DNA of 64,000 nucleotides from Tsukamurella sputi (GTDB lineage Bacteria; Actinomycetota; Actinomycetes; Mycobacteriales; Mycobacteriaceae): NCBI RefSeq assembly GCF_007858445.1, contig NZ_VIGV01000004.1, positions 124,001 to 188,000 of the forward strand, read 5' to 3'. Shown piece by piece: positions 1 to 9,556 of this stretch (position 1 is its first letter; each line of letters starts with the position of its first letter). The notes under the pieces were generated by a model. It saw only the letters and a program-made list of their open reading frames with translations, ran no database searches and was not told where the DNA came from. The position numbers and the translations under genes were made by a program.

Positions 1-2
1 AG

Positions 3-641
3 GCCGGCGTCGCGGCGCTCTTTTCCGTGCCGATCGGCGTCATGGTGGGCATCTACCTCGTCGAGTACGCCGAGGGCACCCGGTTGGGCCGGATCACCAC
101 CTTCATGGTCGACGTGCTCGCCGGCATCCCGTCGATCGTCGCCACGCTGTTCATCTTCGGCGTGTGGATCACGACGTTCGGCATGCCGCAGTCCGCGTTC
201 GCGGTGAGCCTCGCGCTGATCCTGCTCATGGTCCCCGTCGTGGTGCGCTCCACCGAGGAGATGCTCAAACTCGTGCCGAACGAGCTGCGGGAGGCCTCCT
301 ACGCGCTGGGCGTCCCCAAGTGGAAGACGATCGTGCGGATCGTGCTCCCGACCGCGGCGTCGGGCATGGTCTCCGGCGTCTTCCTCGCCATCGCCCGCGT
401 GGTCGGCGAGACCGCGCCCGTGCTGCTCCTCGTGGGCATCAGCGACCGGATGAACTACGACCTCTTCAACGGCAACATGTCGTCGCTGCCGCTGTTCATC
501 TACGACCAGTACCGCAACAACCCCGGCGCCGTCGGCGAGTACCGGGCGTGGGGCGCCGCCCTCACCCTGGTGATCCTCGTGGGCATCGCGAGCGGCCTCG
601 CCGCTCTCATGTCCCGGCTGCTCGCCCCCAAGACGAAGTGA
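3..641 (+). CDS. pstA: Phosphate ABC transporter permease PstA (5' end outside window)
   Basis: Inner-membrane subunit of the high-affinity phosphate importer PstSCAB. The reading frame is open from the window edge, so the start codon and first helices are missing; about 212 codons remain of the usual ~290-300. What is left shows hydrophobic helices and the cytoplasmic coupling loop of ABC permeases (EASYALGVPKWK, the EAA..G motif), which docks on the ATPase PstB. The gene ends 15 bases before pstB, with an AGGAG ribosome site between, so both are on one transcript. Identity follows from the motif plus the adjacent pstB. Confidence 0.93.
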   Translation, partial: AGVAALFSVPIGVMVGIYLVEYAEGTRLGRITTFMVDVLAGIPSIVATLFIFGVWITTFGMPQSAFAVSLALILLMVPVVVRSTEEMLKLVPNELREASYALGVPKWKTIVRIVLPTAASGMVSGVFLAIARVVGETAPVLLLVGISDRMNYDLFNGNMSSLPLFIYDQYRNNPGAVGEYRAWGAALTLVILVGIASGLAALMSRLLAPKTK

Positions 642-656
642 CCTAGGAGATCTGAC

Positions 657-1433
<777 letters not shown>

Positions 1434-1470
1434 CGCGTCACAGGCATTACTGGGTGTCGGACGTCAGCGA

Positions 1471-1476
1471 TACTCT
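1471..1476 (+). promoter_or_regulatory. -10 box TACTCT of a leaderless promoter
   Basis: TACTCT fits the actinobacterial TANNNT -10 consensus and ends 6 bases before the GTG at 1483. Transcription would start at or next to the start codon, and there is no ribosome-binding sequence. It implies the FHA gene is expressed separately from pstB, although only 49 bases lie between them. Confidence 0.55.
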
Positions 1477-1482
1477 GGACCT

Positions 1483-2634
1483 GTGACATCGCAGACCCAG
1501 GACGCACCGGCCACCGGCGCGCGGTACAGCACGGTGCTGCCGGGGGACCGCGTCGTGGCGCGGGTGCGCGGGGCGGTGCTCGTCGTCGATGCGCCGGCGC
1601 TCGGCGCGCCGGCGGAGGCGACCGAACTCGCCTCCGCCCTCGACGTCGACGGTGACCTCGCCGCGGTCCTGCGCGGCCGCGGCGGCCCGTCCTTCGCCGT
1701 GGTCGAGGCCGCGGACGGCTCGGTCCGCGCTCTGCTGCGCGGTGCGGCCGGCCTGCCCGAGGAGCGGATGCTCTCGGTCGCGATCTTCTCCTCCGCATCC
1801 GCCGCCGCGCCGGATCACGTGCTGCACGCCGACGCCGACTTCGTCGAGCGCATCGCGCCCCTGCCCGCGGGCGCGGTGGTGACGGTCACCGTCGGGCCGC
1901 CGCCCCCGCCCGGACCCGTGTGCGGGCCCACCGCCCTGCACCTGCTGCGGGGTGCGGTCCCGGGCGGCGGCGCAGTGCTCTGGTCGGACGATTCGCTGCG
2001 GCCCGAGGACGAGGCCGACATCGCGACGGACGTCTTCCCGGCGGACGCCCCCACCAACGAGGAGCCGACCGGGGTGAGTCCGCTGTTCGCGGCCACCGAG
2101 TACGACGTGGAGGTCGGGGAGGTGAACGCCGCCGTCGCCGCGGGGCCGATGGTCGAGGGCCGGCGCTGCGCCTTCGGCCACCTCAACGCGCCCGCCGCCG
2201 CGTACTGCACGCGCTGCGGCGCGCTCGTCGACCGGCGGGCCCGGCTCGAGACAGGCCCGCGGCCGCCGCTGGGACTGCTCGTCGCCGACGACGGCACGGC
2301 CTTCGTCGTCGAGGCCGACATGGTGATCGGACGGGACCCGGCCGCGTTCGTCGCGCAGCGCGCGGGACGTTCGTTCGACGGTGCGGGGCGCCTCGCCCCC
2401 GTCGTCCTGCCGGATCGCACGGGTGCGCTCTCGCGCGCCCACCTGGAGATCAGGATCGACGGCTGGCAGGTGCTCGCGGTCGACGTGGGCTCGGCGAACG
2501 GCACGTGGGTGCGCCCGCCCGGCGCCGCGCAGCCCCTGCGCCTGCCGCCGGGGCAGCCCGTGCCGCTCGGCGTCGGCTCGGACATCCACCTGGGCGGCCG
2601 GATCCTGCAGCTGCAGGACGGCGTCGGCGCCTGA
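1483..2634 (+). CDS. FHA-domain protein with zinc ribbon
   Basis: 383-aa cytosolic protein. An alanine-rich N-terminal part of about 220 residues has no motif I recognise. Near residues 228-245 is a treble-clef-like ribbon with two CxxC-type knuckles (C..GH and CTRC). A C-terminal forkhead-associated domain lies at about 280-370, with the conserved GRDP, LSRAH and SANGTW blocks, the phosphothreonine-binding surface of the family. FHA proteins usually read serine/threonine-kinase phosphorylation, so a regulatory or scaffolding role is likely; the partner is unknown. It lies between pstB and phoU, which are adjacent in M. tuberculosis. The GTG start is preceded by a -10 box and no ribosome site. 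Confidence 0.85.
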   Translation: MTSQTQDAPATGARYSTVLPGDRVVARVRGAVLVVDAPALGAPAEATELASALDVDGDLAAVLRGRGGPSFAVVEAADGSVRALLRGAAGLPEERMLSVAIFSSASAAAPDHVLHADADFVERIAPLPAGAVVTVTVGPPPPPGPVCGPTALHLLRGAVPGGGAVLWSDDSLRPEDEADIATDVFPADAPTNEEPTGVSPLFAATEYDVEVGEVNAAVAAGPMVEGRRCAFGHLNAPAAAYCTRCGALVDRRARLETGPRPPLGLLVADDGTAFVVEADMVIGRDPAAFVAQRAGRSFDGAGRLAPVVLPDRTGALSRAHLEIRIDGWQVLAVDVGSANGTWVRPPGAAQPLRLPPGQPVPLGVGSDIHLGGRILQLQDGVGA

Positions 2635-2648
2635 CCCCGGACAGCGCG

Positions 2649-2674
2649 ACGGCCGCCCCCGAGGGGACGGCCGT
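2649..2674. terminator. Stem-loop between convergent FHA gene and phoU
   Basis: ACGGCCG and CGGCCGT form a perfect 7-bp outer stem, with CCCC/GGGG pairing inside. It sits 14 bases after the FHA stop and 15 bases after the phoU stop on the other strand, so it can serve as a bidirectional terminator. There is no clear T-run, as is common in GC-rich actinobacteria. Confidence 0.6.
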
Positions 2675-2689
2675 GACGGTGCGCCGGAA

Positions 2690-3352
2690 CTACTTGGAGA
2701 CGTCCGCGGTGGGCTCGGCGCTGCCCGTGGCCTGGAAGATCACGCGGCGGCCGATCTCCACGGCGTGGTCGGCGAAGCGCTCGTAGTAGCGGCCCAGCAG
2801 GGTCACGTCGACAGCGGCGGCCACCCCGTGCTTCCACTCCCGGTCCATCAGCACGGTGAACAGGTGGCGGTGCAGGTCGTCCATCGCATCGTCCTGCTCC
2901 TCGATCTCCGCGGCCTGCTTCGGATCCTGGGTGACCAGCACCTCGCGGGCGGAGTTGGCGAGCTCGACGGCGAGACGGCCCATCTCAGCGAAGTAGCCGT
3001 TGACCTCCTCGGGGAGGGTCTTGTTCGGGAAGCGGCGGCGGGTGACCTTCGCGACGTGCAGTGCGAGCGCGCCCATCCGGTCGACATCGGCGACGATCTG
3101 GAAGCCCGAGACCACGACGCGCAGGTCGCTGGCGACGGGCGCCTGCAGTGCGAGCAGGGAGAAGGCCTCCTCCTCGGCGCGGCGGCTCAGCCGGACGATC
3201 TCGTCGTGCTCGGTGATGACCTCTTCGGCGAGGGCGAGGTCCGCCTGGAGCAGCGAGTTGGTCGCCTTCTCCATGGCGATGCCCGACTTGTCGCAGATGT
3301 CGCCGAGGATGTCGTTGAAAGCAGCCATCTGCTGGATGTACGCATTACGCAT
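2690..3352 (-). CDS. phoU: Phosphate transport regulator PhoU (PhoY)
   Basis: Cytosolic 220-aa protein of two repeated three-helix PhoU units. Each unit carries a conserved acidic metal-binding helix (second half: [15 protein letters not shown]). It links the Pst importer to the phosphate-sensing histidine kinase and represses the Pho response when phosphate is plentiful; in mycobacteria the homologues PhoY1/PhoY2 also affect persistence. It is transcribed towards pstB, as in M. tuberculosis. The ATG is preceded by TACACT ending 6 bases upstream and no ribosome site, so the mRNA is probably leaderless. Confidence 0.95.
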   Translation of the reverse strand: MRNAYIQQMAAFNDILGDICDKSGIAMEKATNSLLQADLALAEEVITEHDEIVRLSRRAEEEAFSLLALQAPVASDLRVVVSGFQIVADVDRMGALALHVAKVTRRRFPNKTLPEEVNGYFAEMGRLAVELANSAREVLVTQDPKQAAEIEEQDDAMDDLHRHLFTVLMDREWKHGVAAAVDVTLLGRYYERFADHAVEIGRRVIFQATGSAEPTADVSK

Positions 3353-3417
3353 GTGCCCAGTGTATCGGGCTTTTCATACGTGGCCGTTGCGTTGCATGAA
3401 CGCCGGGTGAACGACGG

Positions 3418-4617
3418 TTAACCGCCGCTCGTCTCCTCCTCGGCGCCCGGCATCGCCGCGGCGTCCGACTCCCACGGATCGTCGAGCCATCCCTCGGGGA
3501 GGACCACCTTGCCGGGGGTGCCCTGGCGTCCGCGCGGGCCCTCGGCGTCCTTGGGGAAGGGCACGGCGGGGTCCAGGGTGTCGAGCAGCGCGCGCAGGTC
3601 GGCGAGGGTCTTGACGGTGGCCAGGCGCGTGCGCAGCTCGCCGCCCGCGGGGAAGCCGCGCAGGTACCAGGCGACGTGCTTGCGGATCTCCCGCATGCCC
3701 TTGTCCTCGCCGTGGTGCGCCGCGAGCAGTTCGCCGTGCCGGTACATGATCTCGGTGACCTCGCCGAGGTTCGGCGGGATCGGCATCGGGGTGCGGTTGA
3801 TCGCGGCCGAGAGCTCGGAGAACAGCCACGGGCGGCCCAAGCAGCCGCGCCCGACGACGACGCCGTCGCAGCCGGTGCGCTCCATCATGGTCACGGCGTC
3901 CTCCGCGGCGAAGATGTCGCCGTTGCCGAGCACCGGCACGGTGTCGCCGAAGTGGTGGTGCACGTGGTCCTTGAGCCGGGTGATCTCGTCCCAGTCGGCC
4001 TGGCCGGAGTAGCGCTGCGCGGCGGTGCGGGCGTGCAGGGCGACGGCGACGGCGCCCTGCTCGGCGGCGATCCGGCCGGCGTCGAGATGGGTGTGGTGCT
4101 CGTCGTCGATGCCGACCCGGAACTTCACGGTCACGGGGATCTCGGGGGAGCCCGCCGGGGAGCCGTCGGCGATGCCGCGCACGGCCGCGTCGACGATGCT
4201 CGCGAACAGGTTCCGCTTGTACGGCAGGGCGGAGCCGCCGCCGCGGCGGGTGACCTTGGGGACGGGGCAGCCGAAGTTCATGTCGAGGTGATCGGCGAGG
4301 CCCTCCTCGGCGACCATCCGCGCCGCCTCGTACGTCCACTTCGCGTCGACGGTGTACAACTGCAGGCTGCGCGGGTCCTCGTCGGGCGCGAAGGTCGTCA
4401 TGTGCATGGTGACGGGGTGCCGCTCGACGAGGGCGCGCGCCGTGACCATCTCGCACACGTACAGCCCGGCGACGGTGCCCGTCCGTGCGCGCTCCAGCTC
4501 GCGGCACAGGCTGCGGAAGGCCACGTTCGTCACGCCGGCCATCGGCGCGAGCACGACGGGCGAGTCGAGCTCGAACCGGCCGATGCGCAGCTTGGGCGCG
4601 GTGGTGGCTGTGGTCAT
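3418..4617 (-). CDS. dusB: tRNA-dihydrouridine synthase (DusB/NifR3 family)
   Basis: FMN-dependent enzyme reducing uridines in the tRNA D-loop, 399 aa. Visible family blocks are VVLAPMAGVTN near the N terminus, the catalytic-cysteine region MNFGCPVPKVTRRGGGSAL, VKFRVGIDD, and the phosphate-binding GNGDIF..D. A longer frame opens upstream to 4692, but the ATG at 4617 is preceded at the right distance by GGAGAG and matches the family N terminus, so I chose it. It corresponds to M. tuberculosis Rv0823c between phoU and desA1. The C-terminal tail of about 60 residues is acidic and poorly conserved. Confidence 0.92.
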   Translation of the reverse strand: MTTATTAPKLRIGRFELDSPVVLAPMAGVTNVAFRSLCRELERARTGTVAGLYVCEMVTARALVERHPVTMHMTTFAPDEDPRSLQLYTVDAKWTYEAARMVAEEGLADHLDMNFGCPVPKVTRRGGGSALPYKRNLFASIVDAAVRGIADGSPAGSPEIPVTVKFRVGIDDEHHTHLDAGRIAAEQGAVAVALHARTAAQRYSGQADWDEITRLKDHVHHHFGDTVPVLGNGDIFAAEDAVTMMERTGCDGVVVGRGCLGRPWLFSELSAAINRTPMPIPPNLGEVTEIMYRHGELLAAHHGEDKGMREIRKHVAWYLRGFPAGGELRTRLATVKTLADLRALLDTLDPAVPFPKDAEGPRGRQGTPGKVVLPEGWLDDPWESDAAAMPGAEEETSGG

Positions 4618-4723
4618 CAGGTCTCTCCAGTGCGTCGGTCGACGGGTCGCCCCGTCCCGTCCATGATCGCCGACCCCGGCGGGCCATCGCAAACGAGCGT
4701 GGCGCGCGGGGCGGGAACGAGAG

Positions 4724-4756
4724 AACCCGCCGGGCCTCCGGGAGGCTCGACGGGTT
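4724..4756 (-). terminator. Stem-loop terminator downstream of desA1
   Basis: Outer arms AACCCG / CGGGTT enclose an inner palindrome GCCTCC-G-GGAGGC. It lies 15 bases past the desA1 stop in the direction of transcription and is followed by a short pyrimidine-rich stretch. It separates desA1 from the dus gene, which has its own upstream region. Confidence 0.6.
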
Positions 4757-4771
4757 CCGGTGCGTCGGGTG

Positions 4772-5758
4772 CTAGACGGCCAGGCCGGCCTTCTCGCGCT
4801 TCGCGGCCTCGCGGGCCAGCGAGCGGTCGCGCATCTCCTCGAACTTCACGGCCGCGGCCTCGAGCTCGTCGAGGAAGGCCGCGAGCTCCTCGCGGGTGCG
4901 CTCGCCCTCGGGGCCGAAGTCCTCGCGCTCGAAGATCTTCCACTTGCGCAGGACGGGCATGACCACCTCGTCCTTGTGCTGGCGCAGGTCGTAGATGCCG
5001 TGCTTGGCCATGAGCACGCCGTTGCGACGGAAGTCGGGCATGCCGGCGCCGGGCATCTCGAAGTGCTTGATGGTGTCGGTGATCGAGCGGATCGCCTGGT
5101 CCGGGACCAGGTCGAGGCCGGCCGCCGAGATGTTGCGGTAGAAGATCATGTGCAGGTTTTCATCGGCCGCGATGCGCTGGAGCATCTTGTCGGCGATCGG
5201 GTCCTGGCAGACCTTGCCGGTGTTGCGGTGGCTCACGCGGGTGGCGAGCTCCTGGAAGGTCACGTACGCCACCGAGTGGAGCATCGTCATCTTCTGCTCG
5301 GTGTGCTGGGCCACCTTGCCCTGCGGATCCCAGCCGTTGGTCATGTGGATCATGCGGGCCTGCTCGAGCTTCACCGGGTCCACACCGCGGGTGACCACGA
5401 GGTAGTCGCGCATCGCGATGCCGTGGCGGTTCTCCTCCGACGTCCAGCGGCCGACCCAGTGGCCCCAGGCGTCGTCCATGGAGAAGTTCGCGGCGATCTC
5501 CCGGTGGTACGTGGGGAGGTTGTCCTCCGTGAGGAGGTTGGTGATCATCGCGGCCTTGGCCACGTCGTCGAGCTGGCTCTCCTCGGGGTCGTAGTCCGAC
5601 CCGCCGAGAGCGGCGAAGTTCTTGCCGTCCGACCAGGGGATGTAGTCGTGCGGGTTCCAGTCCTTCGTCATCGAGAGATGGCGGTTGACGTTGTCCTCGG
5701 CGACACCGGAGAGCTCCTTCAGAAGCTCCAGCTGGGTCAGTTGGCGGGTCGACATCAT
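4772..5758 (-). CDS. desA1: Acyl-[acyl-carrier-protein] desaturase DesA1-type
   Basis: Soluble diiron stearoyl-ACP desaturase-family enzyme, 328 aa, introducing a cis double bond into acyl-ACP; in mycobacteria DesA1 acts in mycolic-acid synthesis. The diiron ligands are visible as E78, the EENRH block at 108-112, and the second ExxH in ADENLH near 195. Much of the sequence (HDYIPWSDGKN, NLPSYHRE-like NLPTYHREIA, FEREDFGPEG) resembles M. tuberculosis DesA1. Two ATG codons abut; AGAGGA touches the first, so the second (5755) may be the real start. It lies beside dus, as in mycobacteria, and has its own terminator. Confidence 0.94.
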   Translation of the reverse strand: MMSTRQLTQLELLKELSGVAEDNVNRHLSMTKDWNPHDYIPWSDGKNFAALGGSDYDPEESQLDDVAKAAMITNLLTEDNLPTYHREIAANFSMDDAWGHWVGRWTSEENRHGIAMRDYLVVTRGVDPVKLEQARMIHMTNGWDPQGKVAQHTEQKMTMLHSVAYVTFQELATRVSHRNTGKVCQDPIADKMLQRIAADENLHMIFYRNISAAGLDLVPDQAIRSITDTIKHFEMPGAGMPDFRRNGVLMAKHGIYDLRQHKDEVVMPVLRKWKIFEREDFGPEGERTREELAAFLDELEAAAVKFEEMRDRSLAREAAKREKAGLAV

Positions 5759-5914
5759 TCCTCTTTCGACGTTTGGATCAGTTCCAGATTATCCCGAAAG
5801 TCTACGCACTCCGGTCGTTGTACTCAACGTCCCCAGCGGAAAGTGACGCTTTCGGGTAGGGGACGCGCCCAGTGCATCGGCGCGGGACGTGGGTACGTTA
5901 CACCGAGACGGGGG

Positions 5915-6553
5915 TCACAGGATCCATCCGAGTTCCCGTGCTCGTACCGCCGCCTCGTACCGGTTGGCCGTCCCCAGCTTCGCCATGGCCGACGAGAGGT
6001 AGTTGCGCGTGGTGCCCGCGCTCAGGTGCGCGCGCCTCGCTATCTCCTCGACGGAGGAACCGTCGACGGCGAACTCCAGCACGTCGGCCTCGCGGGCGGT
6101 GAGCGGTGAGTCGCCGGCGCTGATCGCCTCCGCCGCGAGCTCGGGGTCGACGTACCGGCCGCCGCCGTGGACGGTGCGGATGACCTGGGCCAGCGTGGCC
6201 GCGGGCGCCGTCTTCGGGAGGAAGCCGCGGACGCCCGTGGCCAGCGCGCGCTTGAGGTAGCCGGGGCGACCGTGGCTGGTCACGATGAGCGTCGCGGCGC
6301 CGGGCGTGCGGCGCAGCAGTTCCGCCGCGGTGTCGATGCCGTCGGGGCCGGGCATCTGCAGGTCGATGACCGCCACCGGAGGTGCGAGCCCGTCCGCGGC
6401 GCGGTGCTCCCACAGCGCGATCAGTTCGGTGCCCGACGCGGCCTGCGCCGCGACGGTGATGTCCGGTTCCAGGTCGAGCAGCGCCGCGACGGCCGCGCGG
6501 ATCATGTGCTCGTCGTCCGCGATCATCACCTCGATCGCCGGTGTGCCGGTCAC
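5915..6553 (-). CDS. LuxR-family two-component response regulator
   Basis: 212-aa DNA-binding regulator. The receiver domain (residues ~8-125) has the acidic DDE pair, the phospho-acceptor Asp in AVIDLQMPGPDG, and the conserved Lys in LPKT. A LuxR/NarL helix-turn-helix (LTAREADVLEFAVDG..IARRAHLSAGTTRNYLSSAMAKL) ends the protein. The GTG start overlaps the kinase stop as GTGA, so the two are translationally coupled. It is the last gene of a five-gene operon with an ABC exporter, resembling the LnrJK-LnrLMN or BceRS-type antibiotic-sensing arrangement. The target is probably the operon's own promoter near 9840-10000. Confidence 0.92.
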   Translation of the reverse strand: MTGTPAIEVMIADDEHMIRAAVAALLDLEPDITVAAQAASGTELIALWEHRAADGLAPPVAVIDLQMPGPDGIDTAAELLRRTPGAATLIVTSHGRPGYLKRALATGVRGFLPKTAPAATLAQVIRTVHGGGRYVDPELAAEAISAGDSPLTAREADVLEFAVDGSSVEEIARRAHLSAGTTRNYLSSAMAKLGTANRYEAAVRARELGWIL

Positions 6554-7773
6554 GGCGCCTCCCAGGTCGCGGTCAGGGTGAAGTCGTCGCCGTCGCGAGT
6601 GCCCACCACGTCCGCGCCCACCGCGCGGAGCCTGCCCCGCAGCCCGTCGATGCCCGACGGTGCGCCGTCGTCCCCGGACGGGAGGGGCGCACCGTCGTTG
6701 CGCAGGACCAGGCCCGACGATGCCAGTGTCAGCACCGCCTGCGTCGCCGTGGAGTGTTTGACGATGTTGGTGGTCCCCTCGCGGACCACCCACGCGGCCG
6801 CCTCGTGGAAGGCGGGCGGGATCGACGCGGGCTCGCCGATCACGCGCAGCTCGCAGCCCGCGGCGGAGAGCAATGAGCGGGCGCCGGCGACCTCGGTGCC
6901 GAGGTCGATGCCGCGGTAGCCGCGAACCAGGGAGCGCGCGTCCTCCATGGACGCGACGGCGAGGGTCTTCACCTCGTCCATCTCGCCGGCCGCGCGGTCC
7001 ACGGCGCCTGCCCTGGCGAGGGTCGCGGCGAGCTCGCTCTTGACCGCGATGGCGGAGAAGGCGCGGCCCACCACGTCGTGCAGGTCGCGGGAGAAGCGCA
7101 GCCGCTCCTCCGCGACCTGCAACTCGGCGGCGACGCGCTTGCCGTCCTCCAGCTCGGTGAGGATCTGCAGGCTCCAGACGGTGGTCCGCGACGTCCACAT
7201 GAGGACGACGCCGATCGCGAGGAGCAGTGCGAAGAAGGCCGGTGCCTGTGTCGGGCGCAGCAGCAGCGTGGTCGCCGCAGCGGCGACGGCGAGGAGGGCC
7301 CAGCGGTGCCGGAAGAAGGGGAGGACCGCACACGCCGCCATCGCGTAGGCGACGGTGCACACGACCCGGCCGTCGTCGAGGGCGAGGCCCAGGCGTGGAG
7401 CGAGCTGGACGACGACGATCGCGCCCAGCCACACGGCCGACAGCCCGGCGATGGCGAATCGCCAGGCGATCCGGCGCTGCCGGTCGGTCGCGCGGATGGC
7501 GAGGTCGGGCTGGGCCTCGATGCCCGCGATCGCTGCGAGGCCCGCCACCACGATCGCCACGACCGGCCAGGTGCCCTTCCCCGAGGTGGCCATCATGATG
7601 ACGAAACCGATCATCACCACTTGGAGGACGAGGCGGGTGTACAGGCGGAACCTGTCGGCGCTCGACGTCTCGTGCCACCAGTCCTGCGCGGCTCGCACGG
7701 GACGCGGGACCACGCGCGACCGGGGTGCCGTCGCTTCCTGTGACTCCGCGGAGGGCGTGGCGCCGGCCGTCAT
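6550..7773 (-). CDS. Sensor histidine kinase (HisKA_3 / HPK7 type)
   Basis: 407-aa membrane kinase. About five hydrophobic segments fill residues 60-200 (VVMIGFVIMMATSG, LSAVWLGAIVVVQL and so on), with no large extracellular loop, as in intramembrane or transporter-sensing kinases. The HisKA_3 box has the phospho-accepting His in FSRDLHDVVGRAFS. The ATP-binding part has the N box REGTTNIVKHS and the G-like box SGIDGLRGRL. The ATG overlaps the permease stop (ATGA), and its own stop overlaps the regulator start. It most likely senses the substrate or state of the neighbouring ABC exporter and phosphorylates the downstream regulator. Confidence 0.92.
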   Translation of the reverse strand: MTAGATPSAESQEATAPRSRVVPRPVRAAQDWWHETSSADRFRLYTRLVLQVVMIGFVIMMATSGKGTWPVVAIVVAGLAAIAGIEAQPDLAIRATDRQRRIAWRFAIAGLSAVWLGAIVVVQLAPRLGLALDDGRVVCTVAYAMAACAVLPFFRHRWALLAVAAAATTLLLRPTQAPAFFALLLAIGVVLMWTSRTTVWSLQILTELEDGKRVAAELQVAEERLRFSRDLHDVVGRAFSAIAVKSELAATLARAGAVDRAAGEMDEVKTLAVASMEDARSLVRGYRGIDLGTEVAGARSLLSAAGCELRVIGEPASIPPAFHEAAAWVVREGTTNIVKHSTATQAVLTLASSGLVLRNDGAPLPSGDDGAPSGIDGLRGRLRAVGADVVGTRDGDDFTLTATWEAP

Positions 7774-8588
7774 CCCCGATCGTCCCAGCGGAACCACCGC
7801 TGGGCGAGAAGGAGAGCGATCACGGTCCATACCGCCAGTGTCGCAAGCGGACGACCGGTCTCGCCGAAGGTGGCGGCGAAACCGAGCGGCGCGGCATCGT
7901 CGGGCGCGCCGGGCGCGAGGCCCGTCTGACCCAGCCGGATCAGGTCGGAGACCGCGGCGAAGGGCGTCCAGTCGGCCATGAGGCCGAGCCTGTCCGGGAG
8001 GATCTGCCGGATGCCGGCCATGCCCACCATCGACACCACCATGACCGGCATCGACGTGATCTGGGCGGCCTCCGCGTTCTTCGTCATCGCGCTCGTGGCC
8101 AGCGCGAGCAGCGTGAAGATCACCAGTCCGGCGAGCAGCGCGACGATCATCAGCACGCCGTTCACGGGCAGCGGTCCACCGGCCCCGTAGACGGCGCCGC
8201 ACACGATCACCGCGCCCAGCAGGGTCAGCGCGGTGCCGGGTACCGCGGGTGCGGTCAGGATCTGCAGGTCCGAGGACTCGCCGGTGCGGAGCCGCTTGAG
8301 CACTCCCTCCGAGCGGCGGGTCGTGACCATCGACAGCACCGAGTAGTACTGCACCATCAGCAGCGCCAGCAGTGCGAAGGTCTCGAGCGTGATCGCCACG
8401 CCCAGGGGCTTCGGTGGCTGGTCGCCGCGGGCGACGAAGAACAGCAACAGAGGCATGCCGACGGGGAAGACGGTGCCCATGAACAGCAGCGTCTTGTTCC
8501 TCCGGAACTGGAGGTACTCGGCGTGCGCCAGGGCGCGCAGCGGATGGCGGCCGTAGCCGACGCCGTCCGGCCGGGTGGTGGTGGTCAT
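7770..8588 (-). CDS. ABC-2 type exporter permease
   Basis: 272-aa membrane protein with six hydrophobic stretches and an ABC-2 layout (cytoplasmic N terminus, long first loop with TRRSEGVLKRLRTGE before helices 3-6). This family moves drugs, lipids or peptides outward. Its ATG overlaps the ATPase stop (ATGA). The substrate cannot be read from the sequence; pairing with a kinase and regulator suggests detoxification of a membrane-active compound. Confidence 0.88.
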   Translation of the reverse strand: MTTTTRPDGVGYGRHPLRALAHAEYLQFRRNKTLLFMGTVFPVGMPLLLFFVARGDQPPKPLGVAITLETFALLALLMVQYYSVLSMVTTRRSEGVLKRLRTGESSDLQILTAPAVPGTALTLLGAVIVCGAVYGAGGPLPVNGVLMIVALLAGLVIFTLLALATSAMTKNAEAAQITSMPVMVVSMVGMAGIRQILPDRLGLMADWTPFAAVSDLIRLGQTGLAPGAPDDAAPLGFAATFGETGRPLATLAVWTVIALLLAQRWFRWDDRG

Positions 8589-9556
8589 GCGGGGGCTCCG
8601 ATCGTGGGGGAGGCGGGTCGCTCGACGCCGGCGTCGTCCGCCAGCGCGAGGAAGACCGATTCGAGGGAGGGATGACGAGCGGACAGTCCCGTGAGTGCGA
8701 GATCGCGGTCGGCCGCCCAGCCGAGGAGGGCGTGCAGGTCCTGCTGCAGCCGGAAGGTGCGCAGGGTGACGCGGCCGGCACCGCCGGCCCCGGTGCTCCA
8801 GTCCCCGCTCACGGCGGGCAGGGGCACGGCGGGATCGTCGAGCACGACCTCCGCCGGGTGGCCCTCGACGATCTCGCGGAGCGTGCCCAGCCGGGCGATC
8901 GTGCCGCGGTGCATGATCGCGATGCGGTCGGCGAGCGCCTCCGCCTCGTCGAGGTAGTGGGTCGTGAGCACCATCGTGACGCCGTCGCTCTTGAGCTCGG
9001 CGAGGAGCTTCCAGGTGGCGTGCCGGCTCTCCGGGTCGAGGCCGGTGGTCGGCTCGTCGAGGAACAGCAGCCGGGGCTGTCCGATCAGCGCGCACGCGAG
9101 GTCGAGGCGGCGCTGCTCGCCGCCGGACAGCGCGCGGACGCGCACGTCGCCCCGGTCGGTGAGCCGGACCCGCTCGAGGACCGCGTCCGCGGTGGTCGGA
9201 TTGCTGCAGGTGCCGCGCCACATCTCGAGCGTCTCGCGGACGGTCAGTTCGGCGGGCAGGCCGCCGGACTGCAGCATGATGCCGCAGAGCGGGCGCACGC
9301 GGCGCCGGTCCGCATGGGGGTCGAGACCGAAGACGGCGAGCTCGCCCGCGCTGGGGACGGCGAGTCCCTCGAGCAGGTCGAGGGTGGAGGTCTTGCCGGC
9401 GCCGTTCGTGCCGAGCAGGGCGAAGACCTCGCCGGCGCGGATGTCGAGGTCGATGCCGCGGACGGCCTCGTAGGCGCTCGCGCCGGTGCCGTAGGTCCGG
9501 CGCAGGCCGGTGGCGCTGATGACGGGGCCGGTGGAGTGTTCGGCGCGGGCGTTCAT
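8585..9556 (-). CDS. ABC transporter ATP-binding protein (drug/lipid exporter type)
   Basis: 323-aa ATPase. Walker A is GTNGAGKTS, the signature ALSGGEQRRLDLA, Walker B LLFLDEPTTGLDPES, and the H-loop TTHYLDEAE. The C-terminal 90 residues are the accessory domain typical of DrrA/CcmA-like exporter ATPases. The ATG at 9556 overlaps the stop of the small upstream gene (ATGA), and its stop overlaps the permease start, fixing the start choice. It powers the adjacent permease. Confidence 0.92.
   Translation of the reverse strand: MNARAEHSTGPVISATGLRRTYGTGASAYEAVRGIDLDIRAGEVFALLGTNGAGKTSTLDLLEGLAVPSAGELAVFGLDPHADRRRVRPLCGIMLQSGGLPAELTVRETLEMWRGTCSNPTTADAVLERVRLTDRGDVRVRALSGGEQRRLDLACALIGQPRLLFLDEPTTGLDPESRHATWKLLAELKSDGVTMVLTTHYLDEAEALADRIAIMHRGTIARLGTLREIVEGHPAEVVLDDPAVPLPAVSGDWSTGAGGAGRVTLRTFRLQQDLHALLGWAADRDLALTGLSARHPSLESVFLALADDAGVERPASPTIGAPA

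Noticed and set aside
1447-2589. Long open frames on the minus strand opposite the FHA gene
   Set aside because: Arg/Gly-rich composition and no start signals; they are mirror frames produced by high third-position GC.
3676-6109. Long plus-strand open frames opposite dus and desA1
   Set aside because: They read the complement of well-identified genes and have no family pattern.
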